A stretch of DNA of 64,000 nt, from contig NZ_CP197246.1 in the NCBI RefSeq assembly GCF_052076145.1, positions 4,154,001 to 4,218,000 on the forward strand. The letters are read 5' to 3'. Shown here piece by piece: positions 14,831 to 22,709 of this stretch. The position numbers and the translations under genes were made by a program. Origin of the DNA: Kitasatospora sp052076145 (GTDB lineage: Bacteria > Actinomycetota > Actinomycetes > Streptomycetales > Streptomycetaceae). The stretch's first letter is position 1; each line of letters starts with the position of its first letter. The notes under the pieces were generated by a model. It saw only the letters and a program-made list of their open reading frames with translations, made no database searches and was not told the DNA's origin.

Positions 14831-17323
14831 TCAGCGGAGGCCGCTCTTGAGGTAGCTCTGGGCGTTGTAGATCGTCCGGTCGGGGTCGGTGATCGCCCGA
14901 CGGCCATGCATCACACGGGTGTTGTCGATCAGCGCGACATCGCCGTCCTGCCAGGCGAGGTCCTCCGTCTCCTCCTCCGCGAGCTTCGCCAGCTCGGTGA
15001 GCAGCTCGGCCGGGATCTCGCTGCCGTCGGCGAAGGTGATCCGCGGCGGCTCGTAGTTGTAGGAAGGGCCGAAGATGCTGTTGGCCCAGGAGAGCCGCTC
15101 GCCGAAGAGGGTGGTGCGGGCGGCGGGGGCGCGGTAGGCGTAGGTGACGGAGCCGTCGGCGGCGGGCTCGACGGTGGTGGAGTCCTGGTCGGTGATGAGC
15201 GCGAGGAAGTCCGCCAGGGTGATCTCGGCGAGCGGCTTGGCGCCGCCGAGCTGGTGGAGGACGAAGGTCTTCCACTTGTCCTCCTCGACCCGGCGGCTGT
15301 ACATCACGTCCTGGCCGGTGAAGGCGGCACGGGCCCGGTCGGCGACGCGGTCCCAGACCCGGTAGCCGTCGCAGACGGTGGTCTGCGAGCCGATGGCGGC
15401 GGCCTTCTCGCAGAGGAACCACGTCAGGTCCGGGACGAAGGGGCTGTTCCCGTTCTCGATGTGCAGGCCGAGCGCCTGGACGCCCGCGTCGACCTTCTGG
15501 GCGACGTCGCCGCCGTGGAAGGACCGGGCCGGGTCGAGGGTGACGCGCTCGGAGTGCGCCTTCACGAAGGCCGAGAACTCCTCCAGCGAGGGGGCGAACC
15601 CGCGCAGCAGCAGGAAGCCGGCCTCGGCGAGCAGCCCGACGACGTGCGCCGGGTCGAGATCGGCGAGGGTCTGCCCCTCGGCGCCGGGGCGCAGCAGCCT
15701 CCCCGCGCCCTTCCCGTACGGCTCCTCGATGGGCTGCGTGGGCATGTCCGGCTCCTTCCCGTCCAAGGACGCGTGCAGGGATTCGTTCGGGGGTGTGTCC
15801 AAGTCGTGGTTGGTGATGGCAAGTTCGAGTGCCGCCCGGACGGGGCGGCCGGTGACGGTGAAGTACCGGCGGAAGGCGGGGCTGTCGGCCTCGGCGAGGT
15901 GGACGGCCCGGACCTGCTCCACCTCGGAGAGGTGCTCGGCGCCGAACTCGGCGATCGCGGCCCGCGCCGCCTCCGGGTCGGTATCCGGAGCCAGCACGAA
16001 CAGCCCGTGCAGCTCCGGGAGTTGGTTGCCGACGACGGCGACGGCCTGGACGAACGGCAGTCGGGCGTACTGGGCCTCGACCCACTCGGGGGCGATGTTG
16101 CGCCCGGCGGAGGTGATGATGACGTTCTTCTTCCGGCCGGTGATCCGGATGAAGCCGTCCTCGATGCTCGCCAGGTCGCCGGTGTGCAGCCAGCCGTCCA
16201 CCAGGTCGCAGCTGGACGGATCGTCCCGGGTGTAGCCGGCGAACAACGAGGCGCTCCTGACCAGCAGTTCGCCGTCCGGGCCGAGCCGGGTCTCGACGTG
16301 CGGCAGTGGCCTGCCGACGGTGCCGATCCGGCGCGATCCGGGGGTGTTCCAGCTGACCACCGAGCTGTTCTCGCTCAGCCCGTACCCCTCGTACACGGGC
16401 ACCCCGAGCTCGTCCAACTCCCGCAGCACGTCCGGGTGGACGGGTGCCCCGCCGCAGCAGAGCACCGGCGCCTGCGTGGTGCCGAAGAGCGTCTCGGGGA
16501 CGCTCGCGCCGGCCGCCAGTGCCGCCCTGGCGGCGTGAGCGAGCTCGGTGACCAGGCCCGGGGTGGCGACCAGGGCGGTCGGCCGGGCGGCCCGCAGGTG
16601 CGGGAGCACGGCGCCGACGGCGGTGGCGGAGGTGCCGATCAGCTCCGCCTCCGGGGGTAGCAGGGTGACGCTGCCGCCGTCCAGCAGCACCAGGTAGAGC
16701 CCGGTGACCTGCTCGATGAGCAGGCTGAACGGCACCGTCGAGAGGTAACTGGTGAAGGCGGCCGGGGGCATCGCGCCGTGCAGCGACGCGAGCAGCGCGT
16801 CGATGCCGAGGGCACGGATCCGGACGCCCTTGGGGCGGGAGGTGGTGCCGGAGGTGTGGATGACCTTGCAGATCCAGTCCTCGGTGGTCTCCCGCGCCCG
16901 GTACGGCTCCGTCGCGCCCGCGCTCAGCTCCGCCAGGTCGACCCGCACGACCCGGCAGCCGGGCGCCAGGGCGGCGGCCTGCCCCCACTCGTCGAGTCGG
17001 GCCTGCCCGGCCGCGTCGACCAGCAGCAGGTCGGCCTCCTCCAGCAGGCCGGCGGCCTGCTCGGCGCTGAAGGCCAGCGGGACGGGGATCTCCACGGCGC
17101 GGGCGGCGAGCAGCGCCAAGTCCGCGACGACGAACTCGGGGGTGTTGGCACAGACGACGCCGACCCGGCTGCCCTCGGCGAGGGTGCCCGCGAGACGCTG
17201 CGCGGCCCGGGTGATCTCGCGGTAGCCGTGCACGGTGGCGGCCCCGCCGGCCGGGTTCAGCACCCGGACCAGCGGCCGGTCGCTGTCGGCGTACCGCCGC
17301 AGGGCTTGCTCAACTGCCAGCAA
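14831..17323 (-). CDS. Fusion of AMP-forming ligase (ANL) and TauD/TfdA Fe(II)/2-oxoglutarate dioxygenase
   Basis: An 830-residue two-enzyme polypeptide. Residues 1-515 are an ANL ligase: HTSGTTSRPKG P-loop near 155, YEGYGLSENSS, WLHTGD and ITGRKKNVIITSAGRN. The acyl substrate cannot be read. After a short linker (512-527), residues 527-830 form a TauD-type dioxygenase with the facial triad His621-x-Glu623 (HIEN) and His806 (MHGRR). The start is TTG 17323, preceded by GAGGAGGT. It overlaps the preceding gene by 14 bp, so the two are translationally coupled. An internal Met at 527 could give a separate dioxygenase, but the frame is continuous. The reaction may be activation and hydroxylation of the same acid. 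Confidence 0.8.
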   Translation of the reverse strand: MLAVEQALRRYADSDRPLVRVLNPAGGAATVHGYREITRAAQRLAGTLAEGSRVGVVCANTPEFVVADLALLAARAVEIPVPLAFSAEQAAGLLEEADLLLVDAAGQARLDEWGQAAALAPGCRVVRVDLAELSAGATEPYRARETTEDWICKVIHTSGTTSRPKGVRIRALGIDALLASLHGAMPPAAFTSYLSTVPFSLLIEQVTGLYLVLLDGGSVTLLPPEAELIGTSATAVGAVLPHLRAARPTALVATPGLVTELAHAARAALAAGASVPETLFGTTQAPVLCCGGAPVHPDVLRELDELGVPVYEGYGLSENSSVVSWNTPGSRRIGTVGRPLPHVETRLGPDGELLVRSASLFAGYTRDDPSSCDLVDGWLHTGDLASIEDGFIRITGRKKNVIITSAGRNIAPEWVEAQYARLPFVQAVAVVGNQLPELHGLFVLAPDTDPEAARAAIAEFGAEHLSEVEQVRAVHLAEADSPAFRRYFTVTGRPVRAALELAITNHDLDTPPNESLHASLDGKEPDMPTQPIEEPYGKGAGRLLRPGAEGQTLADLDPAHVVGLLAEAGFLLLRGFAPSLEEFSAFVKAHSERVTLDPARSFHGGDVAQKVDAGVQALGLHIENGNSPFVPDLTWFLCEKAAAIGSQTTVCDGYRVWDRVADRARAAFTGQDVMYSRRVEEDKWKTFVLHQLGGAKPLAEITLADFLALITDQDSTTVEPAADGSVTYAYRAPAARTTLFGERLSWANSIFGPSYNYEPPRITFADGSEIPAELLTELAKLAEEETEDLAWQDGDVALIDNTRVMHGRRAITDPDRTIYNAQSYLKSGLR

Positions 17324-17966
17324 CGCTGAACACCTCCTCGGTGCGTTCGGTGTCGGCCGGGGCCTCCGGCTCGATGAAGGCGTATCTGCCGGTCATCTCG
17401 GCGAAGAGCGAGGACACCCCGCGCAGCGAGATCACGCCGACCTGCGGCTCCTGGTCGTAGTACGTGCCCCAGGCCCTGCGCTCCTCGGGGCCGAGCACCA
17501 CGGGGTCGGCGTCGTCGAGGGGGGTGAAGGTGATGTCGGACCGTTCGAGGGCGTCGCGCAGGGCCCTGGTCGTGGTGCAGAGGATGTACTCCATGCCCAT
17601 GAACCAGGAGACGACCGGGGTGATCCGGATCATCTCCTGGCCTGCGCCGCGCTCCTTGCTGGCGAGGGCGCCGACCTCGACGATCCGCTCCCGGGGGACG
17701 GTCTCGCCGAACTGCTTGGAGATGACGACGTCGATCGGGTCGTCGAGGTACCGCTCGGAGAAGAACCGGCCGTCGGAGGCGCGGCTGATCCCGACGCAGC
17801 TGCTGATCCCGGTGCCGTCCTCGGCCCACGGGTCGGAGTGGGCGACGATGAAGGAGTCCGGCGAGGGCCGGATCTCGGCGCCGTAGGCGTGGCTGTAGAT
17901 CTGCCGCGCCAGGCGGGTCGCGCCTAGCCATAGACGGGAGTTGCGCTGGGCGACACGTATCTTCAT
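17310..17966 (-). CDS. Thermostable-hemolysin-family protein (acyltransferase-like fold)
   Basis: A 218-residue protein matching in length and motifs the family named after Vibrio thermostable hemolysin: RQIYSHAYGAEIRPSPDSFI, SSCVGISRASDGRFFSERYLD, VEVGALAS. Despite the name, the fold seems related to GNAT/autoinducer-synthase enzymes, so a role as acyl- or aminoacyl-transferase is more likely here than haemolysis (my inference). ATG 17966 follows GAAGGA. The 3' end overlaps the AMP-ligase/TauD gene by 14 bp, suggesting that the two products work together, perhaps with the ligase supplying an activated acyl group. Confidence 0.6.
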   Translation of the reverse strand: MKIRVAQRNSRLWLGATRLARQIYSHAYGAEIRPSPDSFIVAHSDPWAEDGTGISSCVGISRASDGRFFSERYLDDPIDVVISKQFGETVPRERIVEVGALASKERGAGQEMIRITPVVSWFMGMEYILCTTTRALRDALERSDITFTPLDDADPVVLGPEERRAWGTYYDQEPQVGVISLRGVSSLFAEMTGRYAFIEPEAPADTERTEEVFSVAGS

Positions 17967-18018
17967 GGTGAGTCCTTCGGTCTGGTCCTCGGACTTCACC
18001 GCTGCACGGCTGGTTGAC

Positions 18019-19515
18019 TCACTGCCGTGCAGCGAGAGCCTGGGACGTGGCCCCGAGTGCCGGGAGGCGGGCTGCCCACGGGGCGGCGCGTTCCAGCTGG
18101 CCTGCCAGCGAGAACAGGCCGGCCTCGTCGCCGAAGCGCCCGGTGAAGTGGACGCCGACCGGCAGTCCGTCGTCGGTCCAGTACAGCGGCACCGACATGG
18201 CGGGCTGCCCGGTCAGGTTGGCGAGCGGCGTCTCGTGGACGAACTCGACCGCCCGGCGCAGCTGTTGCTCGGGTGTGCCGACCGCGAAGGTGCCGAGGGG
18301 CGGGGCCACCCAGGCGGTCGTCGGGGTGAGAAGCACGTCGTAGTCCTCCTGGAAGGCGGCCAACGCACGTGCAGCACGCTGGAGGTGGCCGACCGAGAGG
18401 AGGTAGTGGGCCGCGCCGAGGCGCTGGCCCTGCTCGTAGAGCAGCCAGGTGAGCGGCTCGATGTCGCCGGGCTCCGGGCGGCGGCCCAGCAGACCGGCGG
18501 AGGCGATCACCGCGGAGGAGACCCCGGCCGCCCAGATGTCGAGGAACGGGTCGACGAGATCGGCGAAGCCCACCGGCGGTGCGGCCTCGACGACTTCGTG
18601 GCCGAGCGCGGCGCACAGCTCCGCCGCGTGGCGGACGGCGGCGAGGCTCGCGGCGTCCAGGGTGCCGAGGGCGGGGCGGGTGCTCACCGCCACCCGCAGC
18701 GGCCGGGCCGGGTCGACGGCGGCAGCCGCAGCGTACGAGGCGGGGCCCGGCGAGGTGGGGCCCGGCGAGGTGGGGCCGGGCGGGGCCGGGTACGGGTCGC
18801 CGAGGGCGGGCCCGGCGATCGCGTCGAGCACCGCGGCGCTGTCCCGGACCGAGCGGGTGACGACGTGTTCGGAGGCCATGCCGTTCATCAGGTCACCGAC
18901 GGCGGGCCCGAGTGGGGTGCGGGCCCGGGTCGGCTTCATCCCGAAGACGCCGCAGACGCCCGCCGGGATGCGGATCGAGCCGCCCGCGTCGCTGGCGTGC
19001 GCCACCGGCACCAGACCGGCGGCCACGGCGGCCGCCGCGCCACCGCTGGAACCGCCCGAACTACGGTTCAGATCCCAGGGGTTGCGGGTGGCGCCGTGGT
19101 ACGCGGGCTCGGTGGTGGGGAGCACGCCGAACTCGGCGGTGTTGGTCTTGCCGAAGACCTGGAGCCCGGCGGCCCGGAAGCGCAGCCCGAGTTCGCTGTC
19201 GGCGGCCGGGACGAACCCGGCCAGGAAGGCGGAGCCCGCGGTCGCCTCGATGCCGCCCAGGGACGGCCCCAGATCCTTCAGCAGGAAGGGGAGCCCGTGC
19301 AGCGGCCCGCGATCCTTCTCAGCTGCGGGCGCCGCCGAGGCAGCGGCCAGCGCCTGTTCGAAGTGGCGGATGACGACCGCGTTGACGTCGGTGTCGTAGC
19401 GCTCGACGCGTTCGATCGCGGCTCGGAGGAGCTCCCGGGCGGTGATTTCGCCGCGTGCGACGAGGCCGGCCTGATCATGCCCGTCCAGTGCCCGAAGTTC
19501 TTCGAATTCCTGCAC
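18019..19515 (-). CDS. Amidase-signature-family hydrolase
   Basis: A 498-residue amidase. The Ser-cis-Ser-Lys triad is visible: Lys in LPFLLKDL, the Gly/Ser stretch RSSGGSSGGAAAAVAAG, and the catalytic Ser region SDAGGSIRIPAG. Members hydrolyse amide bonds or transfer ammonia, and some run in reverse to form amides. A (GPTSP)-type repeat around residues 240-260 comes from a 15-bp DNA repeat near 18745-18785. GTG start at 19515 with AAGGGGGG upstream. It is second in the operon, 52 bp before the hemolysin-family gene. It may trim or amidate an intermediate, or remove a protecting group. Confidence 0.8.
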   Translation of the reverse strand: MQEFEELRALDGHDQAGLVARGEITARELLRAAIERVERYDTDVNAVVIRHFEQALAAASAAPAAEKDRGPLHGLPFLLKDLGPSLGGIEATAGSAFLAGFVPAADSELGLRFRAAGLQVFGKTNTAEFGVLPTTEPAYHGATRNPWDLNRSSGGSSGGAAAAVAAGLVPVAHASDAGGSIRIPAGVCGVFGMKPTRARTPLGPAVGDLMNGMASEHVVTRSVRDSAAVLDAIAGPALGDPYPAPPGPTSPGPTSPGPASYAAAAAVDPARPLRVAVSTRPALGTLDAASLAAVRHAAELCAALGHEVVEAAPPVGFADLVDPFLDIWAAGVSSAVIASAGLLGRRPEPGDIEPLTWLLYEQGQRLGAAHYLLSVGHLQRAARALAAFQEDYDVLLTPTTAWVAPPLGTFAVGTPEQQLRRAVEFVHETPLANLTGQPAMSVPLYWTDDGLPVGVHFTGRFGDEAGLFSLAGQLERAAPWAARLPALGATSQALAARQ

Positions 19516-19590
19516 TTTCGCCCCCCTTGTCCGCGTCCTGGGCAGTCCGGGACTGCTGCCCGTCAGTCCGGTGATTTCCGGGCCGGATTT

Positions 19591-19770
19591 TCAGGCCTTG
19601 GCGCTGACCGCATTCCAGCCGACATCGGCGCGGTCCTGGGTGTGCGGGTCGGCGGAGACTCCGGATGAGGCCCAGGCGCCGACGAATGCCAGCAGGCCGA
19701 CGAGAAGGGGCGCGAGAATTCCGGTGGTGATGGTCGCGGGGCGGGCCTGGACGGCGATTCCCTGATTCAT
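19591..19770 (-). CDS. 59-residue membrane peptide, first gene of the minus-strand operon
   Basis: A short product starting MNQGIAVQARPATITTG, with one hydrophobic segment (ILAPLLVGLLAFVGAWA, about 18-34) and a polar tail ending WNAVSAKA. ATG 19770 is preceded by GAGGAGT at good distance. No cysteines, lanthipeptide core or known leader is visible. It could be a small membrane subunit, an immunity or signalling peptide, or a peptide precursor. Unknown function; called because of its start signals and position 75 bp before the amidase. Confidence 0.5.
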   Translation of the reverse strand: MNQGIAVQARPATITTGILAPLLVGLLAFVGAWASSGVSADPHTQDRADVGWNAVSAKA

Positions 19771-19995
19771 GAAACCTACTCCTCGGTTGCGAGCTGGCCC
19801 CGGAGGCGGCCATCTTCCCCGGGCTGACCTGCGACGATGCTGCCAGCGACAGAAAGCGGAAGCTGTAATCCGTATACCGTGGAACGTCTGCGAATGTGTC
19901 CCTGGCTGCCCGGTCAACGATCCCCCTCCCCATCGCGGAGCGAAAGATCTACCGTGGTTCGGATTACCGCACCTTCCAGGAAGCGAGGTATGCAA
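19771..19995. promoter_or_regulatory. Divergent promoter region of the LuxR-type gene and the amidase operon
   Basis: 225 bp between divergent genes. It holds inverted copies of an 8-mer, GTAATCCG (19865-19872) and CGGATTAC (19960-19967), and direct copies of TACCGTGG (19875-19882 and 19950-19957), each pair side by side. The arrangement looks like two composite operator sites about 80-95 bp apart, probably for the adjacent LuxR-type regulator. Confidence 0.45.
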
Positions 19996-20904
19996 GTGAA
20001 CGCAAACCGGCAAGAATCGGACATCTCTGGCGGCTCGCTCCGCGACATCGCCAATGCCCTCGCCGACCTCTCCCGACGCGTTGACCACGCTGCCGAGCTC
20101 GAAGCGGCTCCTCCCCTCCCGGCGGCCGGTGCGGCGGCGCCCGCGCAGCCGAGAGAAGAGGCGCGCGGCGAGTTCCAGGGGGACGGGCAGATTCCATCCG
20201 TCCGGCACCTGCAAGGGCTACCAGAAATCAACAACGAGATAAAGAAAGCACTCGACACTGTCAGATTCGAGGTGCTGACGGCGCAGCCCGACGGCCCCCG
20301 CCCCGGCCCGGTGCTCGCCGACGCCCTGGAGGCGGTGCGTGCGCTGCTGGACCGGCAGGTCTCGATGCGGACGCTCTACCAGCACAGTACCCGCTTCGAC
20401 GAGGCGACCAAGGACTACGTCCGGGCCGTGACCAGGCTCGGTGCACAGGTCCGCACCCTCCCCGAGTTCTTCGACCGGGTGATCATCATCGACCGGGCCA
20501 CCGCCTTCATCCCCGCGAACGAGGACAAGACCCGGGCGACGAAGGTCACCGACCTCGCGGTGGTGCGCTTCCTGGCGGACACCTTCGACCGGGCGTGGGA
20601 CCGCGCCGCCCGCTTCCCGTTCTACCCGACCTCCGCCACCCAGGCGGCCATGGAGGTGATGCCGGCCGTCCGGCTGGCCATCTGCAAGCTGCTGGTCGAG
20701 GGCCGCTCGGACCGTGAGATCGCCCGCCGGCTCGGCCTGAGCCAGCGCTCCCTGCAGTCCCACGTGGCTCGGTTGAAGGAGGAGTTCGGCGCTCAACACC
20801 GCTTCCAGCTCGGCTACATGATGGCCTGCAGCGGCGACCAGCGGCGGGACATGGCCGGCTTCGACGACCTGGCCGACCTGAACACCCCCGTCCGGGCCTG
20901 CTGA
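19996..20904 (+). CDS. LuxR-type transcriptional regulator (cluster-situated)
   Basis: A 302-residue regulator. The first 70 residues include a possible short helix and a Pro/Ala linker. About 75-225 is a helical region without receiver features. Residues 225-280 are a LuxR-type helix-turn-helix (VEGRSDREIARRLGLSQRSLQSHVARLKEEFG). GTG 19996 has GAGG 7 nt upstream; ATG 19990 is an alternative but too close to it. It is divergent from the seven-gene amidase/diiron operon and precedes the PAPA genes, so it is the best candidate for the pathway-specific regulator. Confidence 0.75.
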   Translation: MNANRQESDISGGSLRDIANALADLSRRVDHAAELEAAPPLPAAGAAAPAQPREEARGEFQGDGQIPSVRHLQGLPEINNEIKKALDTVRFEVLTAQPDGPRPGPVLADALEAVRALLDRQVSMRTLYQHSTRFDEATKDYVRAVTRLGAQVRTLPEFFDRVIIIDRATAFIPANEDKTRATKVTDLAVVRFLADTFDRAWDRAARFPFYPTSATQAAMEVMPAVRLAICKLLVEGRSDREIARRLGLSQRSLQSHVARLKEEFGAQHRFQLGYMMACSGDQRRDMAGFDDLADLNTPVRAC

Positions 20905-21080
20905 CGTGCGCATGTCCGGCTGGGCGGAGGGCCGGCCGGCCGGACAGGCCGTCGAGCTGACGGAGTGTCCACCATTCGGACCGCCGAGTTCCGGTGCACC
21001 CCGCGCGGTTCCTTATGTCTTATCCATCCGTGTATCTCCCCACTCGGGGCCGTCCCAAGAGAAATGACGAGGTGCCCGCG

Positions 21081-22085
21081 TTGACGACAATTCACGACCT
21101 TTCCGCGAACGAGAACGCCTATGCTCCGCTGCCGTCGGTATTGGAGGTCGTGCGCGCCGCAGGTGAGCGGCTGCAGCGCTACCCGGACCGCTTCTGCCGC
21201 GAGTTGACGGCAAGCCTGGCCGAGCGTCTCGCCGTGCCCGCCGAACACATTGCGCTCGGCGTCGGGTCGGTCGGTCTGATTCAGCAATTCGTCCGTTCGG
21301 CAGCCGGCGCGGGCGAGGAAGCGCCAGGCAGGGAAGTAGCGTACGGCTGGCCGTCGTTCGAGGCGTACCCGCACCTGACCCGGGCCTCCGGCGCCGAGCC
21401 GGTGCAGGTGCCGCTGCGGGCGCACACCTTCGACCTCGACGCGCTCGCCGGGGCCGTCACGGAGCGGACGCGGCTGGTCTTCGTCTGCAACCCCAACAAC
21501 CCCACCGGCACGGTGGTGCGGCGGGCCGAGCTGGAGCGCTTCCTCGACCGGGTGCCGGAGCGGGTCACCGTCGTGCTGGACGAGGCGTACCGCGAGTTCG
21601 TCCGCGACGCAGAGGTGCCGGACGGCATCGAGCTCTACCGCGACCGGCCGAACGTCGCGGTGCTGCGGACCTTCTCGAAGGCGTACGGGCTGGCGGGCCT
21701 GCGGGTCGGCTACGCCGTCGCGAACGAGCCCGTCGCGGCCGCGCTGCGCGGGCAGGGCACGCCGTTCGGGATCAACGGCCTGGCGCAGGCCGCGGCCGTC
21801 GCCTCACTGGGCGCCGAGGCGGAGTTGATGGCCCGGGTCGAGGAGCTGGTCAAGGAGCGCGGGCGGCTCGTGGCGGGCCTGCGCGCCACCGGGTGGACGG
21901 TGCCCGAGACGGAGGCCAACTTCCTCTGGCTGCCGCTGCTCGAAGAGTCGGAGGCCTTCGGGGCGGCGTGTAGCGCGGTCGGCGTGGGGGTACGCACCTT
22001 CCCGGGGGAGGGCGTGCGCATCACCGTCGGCGCCCCCGAGGCGAACGACCTGGTGCTCGGTGTCGCCGCCCGGCTCGCCAGCTGA
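21081..22085 (+). CDS. HisC-like PLP aminotransferase (probable aromatic-amino-acid step of PAPA synthesis)
   Basis: A 334-residue fold-type I aminotransferase resembling histidinol-phosphate/aromatic aminotransferases. It starts MTTIHDLSANENAYAPLPSV, has CNPNNPTGT, VVLDEAYREF, the PLP-binding Lys in RTFSKAYGLAGLRVGY and a C-terminal Arg in VRITVGAP. TTG 21081 with GAGG at good spacing is chosen because it places the conserved N-terminus correctly; GTG 21072 is an alternative. Next to papB, papA and papC, the likely reaction is transamination of 4-aminophenylpyruvate to 4-amino-L-phenylalanine. Confidence 0.8.
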   Translation: MTTIHDLSANENAYAPLPSVLEVVRAAGERLQRYPDRFCRELTASLAERLAVPAEHIALGVGSVGLIQQFVRSAAGAGEEAPGREVAYGWPSFEAYPHLTRASGAEPVQVPLRAHTFDLDALAGAVTERTRLVFVCNPNNPTGTVVRRAELERFLDRVPERVTVVLDEAYREFVRDAEVPDGIELYRDRPNVAVLRTFSKAYGLAGLRVGYAVANEPVAAALRGQGTPFGINGLAQAAAVASLGAEAELMARVEELVKERGRLVAGLRATGWTVPETEANFLWLPLLEESEAFGAACSAVGVGVRTFPGEGVRITVGAPEANDLVLGVAARLAS

Positions 22086-22103
22086 CGCAGCGTCAACAGC
22101 CTG

Positions 22104-22139
22104 GCAGGCCCTGCCCGTCGGGTGACCGGCAGGGCCTGC
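22104..22139 (+). terminator. Hairpin after the aminotransferase gene
   Basis: 12-bp inverted repeat (GCAGGCCCTGCC at 22104-22115, GGCAGGGCCTGC at 22128-22139) with a 12-nt loop, 18 bp past the stop. It separates the aminotransferase from papB, which therefore probably has its own promoter. Confidence 0.6.
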
Positions 22140-22189
22140 GCGGCGTTCGGTGCGCCGCCCCCCGGGTTTCTCCCCTCGTGTTTCTGTAC

Positions 22190-22211
22190 TGCGCTGACCC
22201 GAACCATCGAG
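22190..22211 (+). promoter_or_regulatory. Candidate regulator site upstream of papB (shared with 31859-31880)
   Basis: A 22-bp element with core GACCCGAACC. It matches the element at 31859-31880 at 20 of 22 positions, and its end lies 83 bp before the papB start, against 81 bp before the ATP-grasp start there. The conserved distance suggests a shared activator or promoter element of the cluster. Confidence 0.5.
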
Positions 22212-22294
22212 CCCCTTTTCTTCCCCGTCCAGCGGCGGCAGAGTCTTGGCATCGAACAAGAATCCTCTCCACGCCGGCACCGGAGGAATTTCCC

Positions 22295-22657
22295 ATGCCC
22301 CGCACGCCGCCCGCATCCGGTCAACTCGACCGGACCGGTTCGGAACTCCTCGAATCGCTGCGAACGACCCTCGACGGCATCGACCGGCGACTGCTCGACG
22401 AACTCCGCGCCAGGCTGGAGATCTGTATCGAGATCGCCCACGTGAAGCGCGAGCACGACGTGCCGATGATGCAGCCGCACCGGATCGGCATCGTGCAGGA
22501 ACGCGCCGCGCAGTACGCCGAGACGCACGGGATGAGCGGGACTTTCCTGCGCGGGCTCTACGAACTCATCATCGCGGAGACCTGCCGGGTCGAGGACCTC
22601 ATCATCGACGGCCCGTCGGCGCCCGCCGGAGCCGCAGTCACCGACACGAACCGATGA
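22295..22657 (+). CDS. papB: AroQ-type chorismate mutase acting on 4-amino-4-deoxychorismate (PapB-like)
   Basis: A 120-residue all-helical AroQ-fold mutase: LDGIDRRLLDELRARLEICIEIAHVKREHDVPMMQPHR contains the conserved Arg, Lys and Gln/Arg pattern of the family, followed by a helix ending FLRGLYELIIAETCRVED. ATG 22295 follows GGAGG. In the chloramphenicol and pristinamycin pathways this enzyme rearranges 4-amino-4-deoxychorismate to 4-amino-4-deoxyprephenate. Papers A and C homologues directly downstream support the same role here rather than Phe/Tyr synthesis. Confidence 0.85.
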   Translation: MPRTPPASGQLDRTGSELLESLRTTLDGIDRRLLDELRARLEICIEIAHVKREHDVPMMQPHRIGIVQERAAQYAETHGMSGTFLRGLYELIIAETCRVEDLIIDGPSAPAGAAVTDTNR

Positions 22658-22709
22658 ACGACATCCGGAACGCTCCCCACGAATCGCTCCGGAGAAGGAA
22701 CGGGCCCTC

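Noticed and set aside
14831..15745. Separate TauD gene starting at the internal Met527
   Set aside because: The frame is continuous with the AMP-ligase and lacks a stop. The fusion is the simplest reading, though an internal start cannot be excluded.
14103..16988. 961-codon minus-strand frame overlapping the methyltransferase and the ANL-TauD fusion
   Set aside because: Its C-terminal part is the real methyltransferase (from 14801). The rest is an Arg/Pro/Ala-rich out-of-frame reading of the fusion gene.
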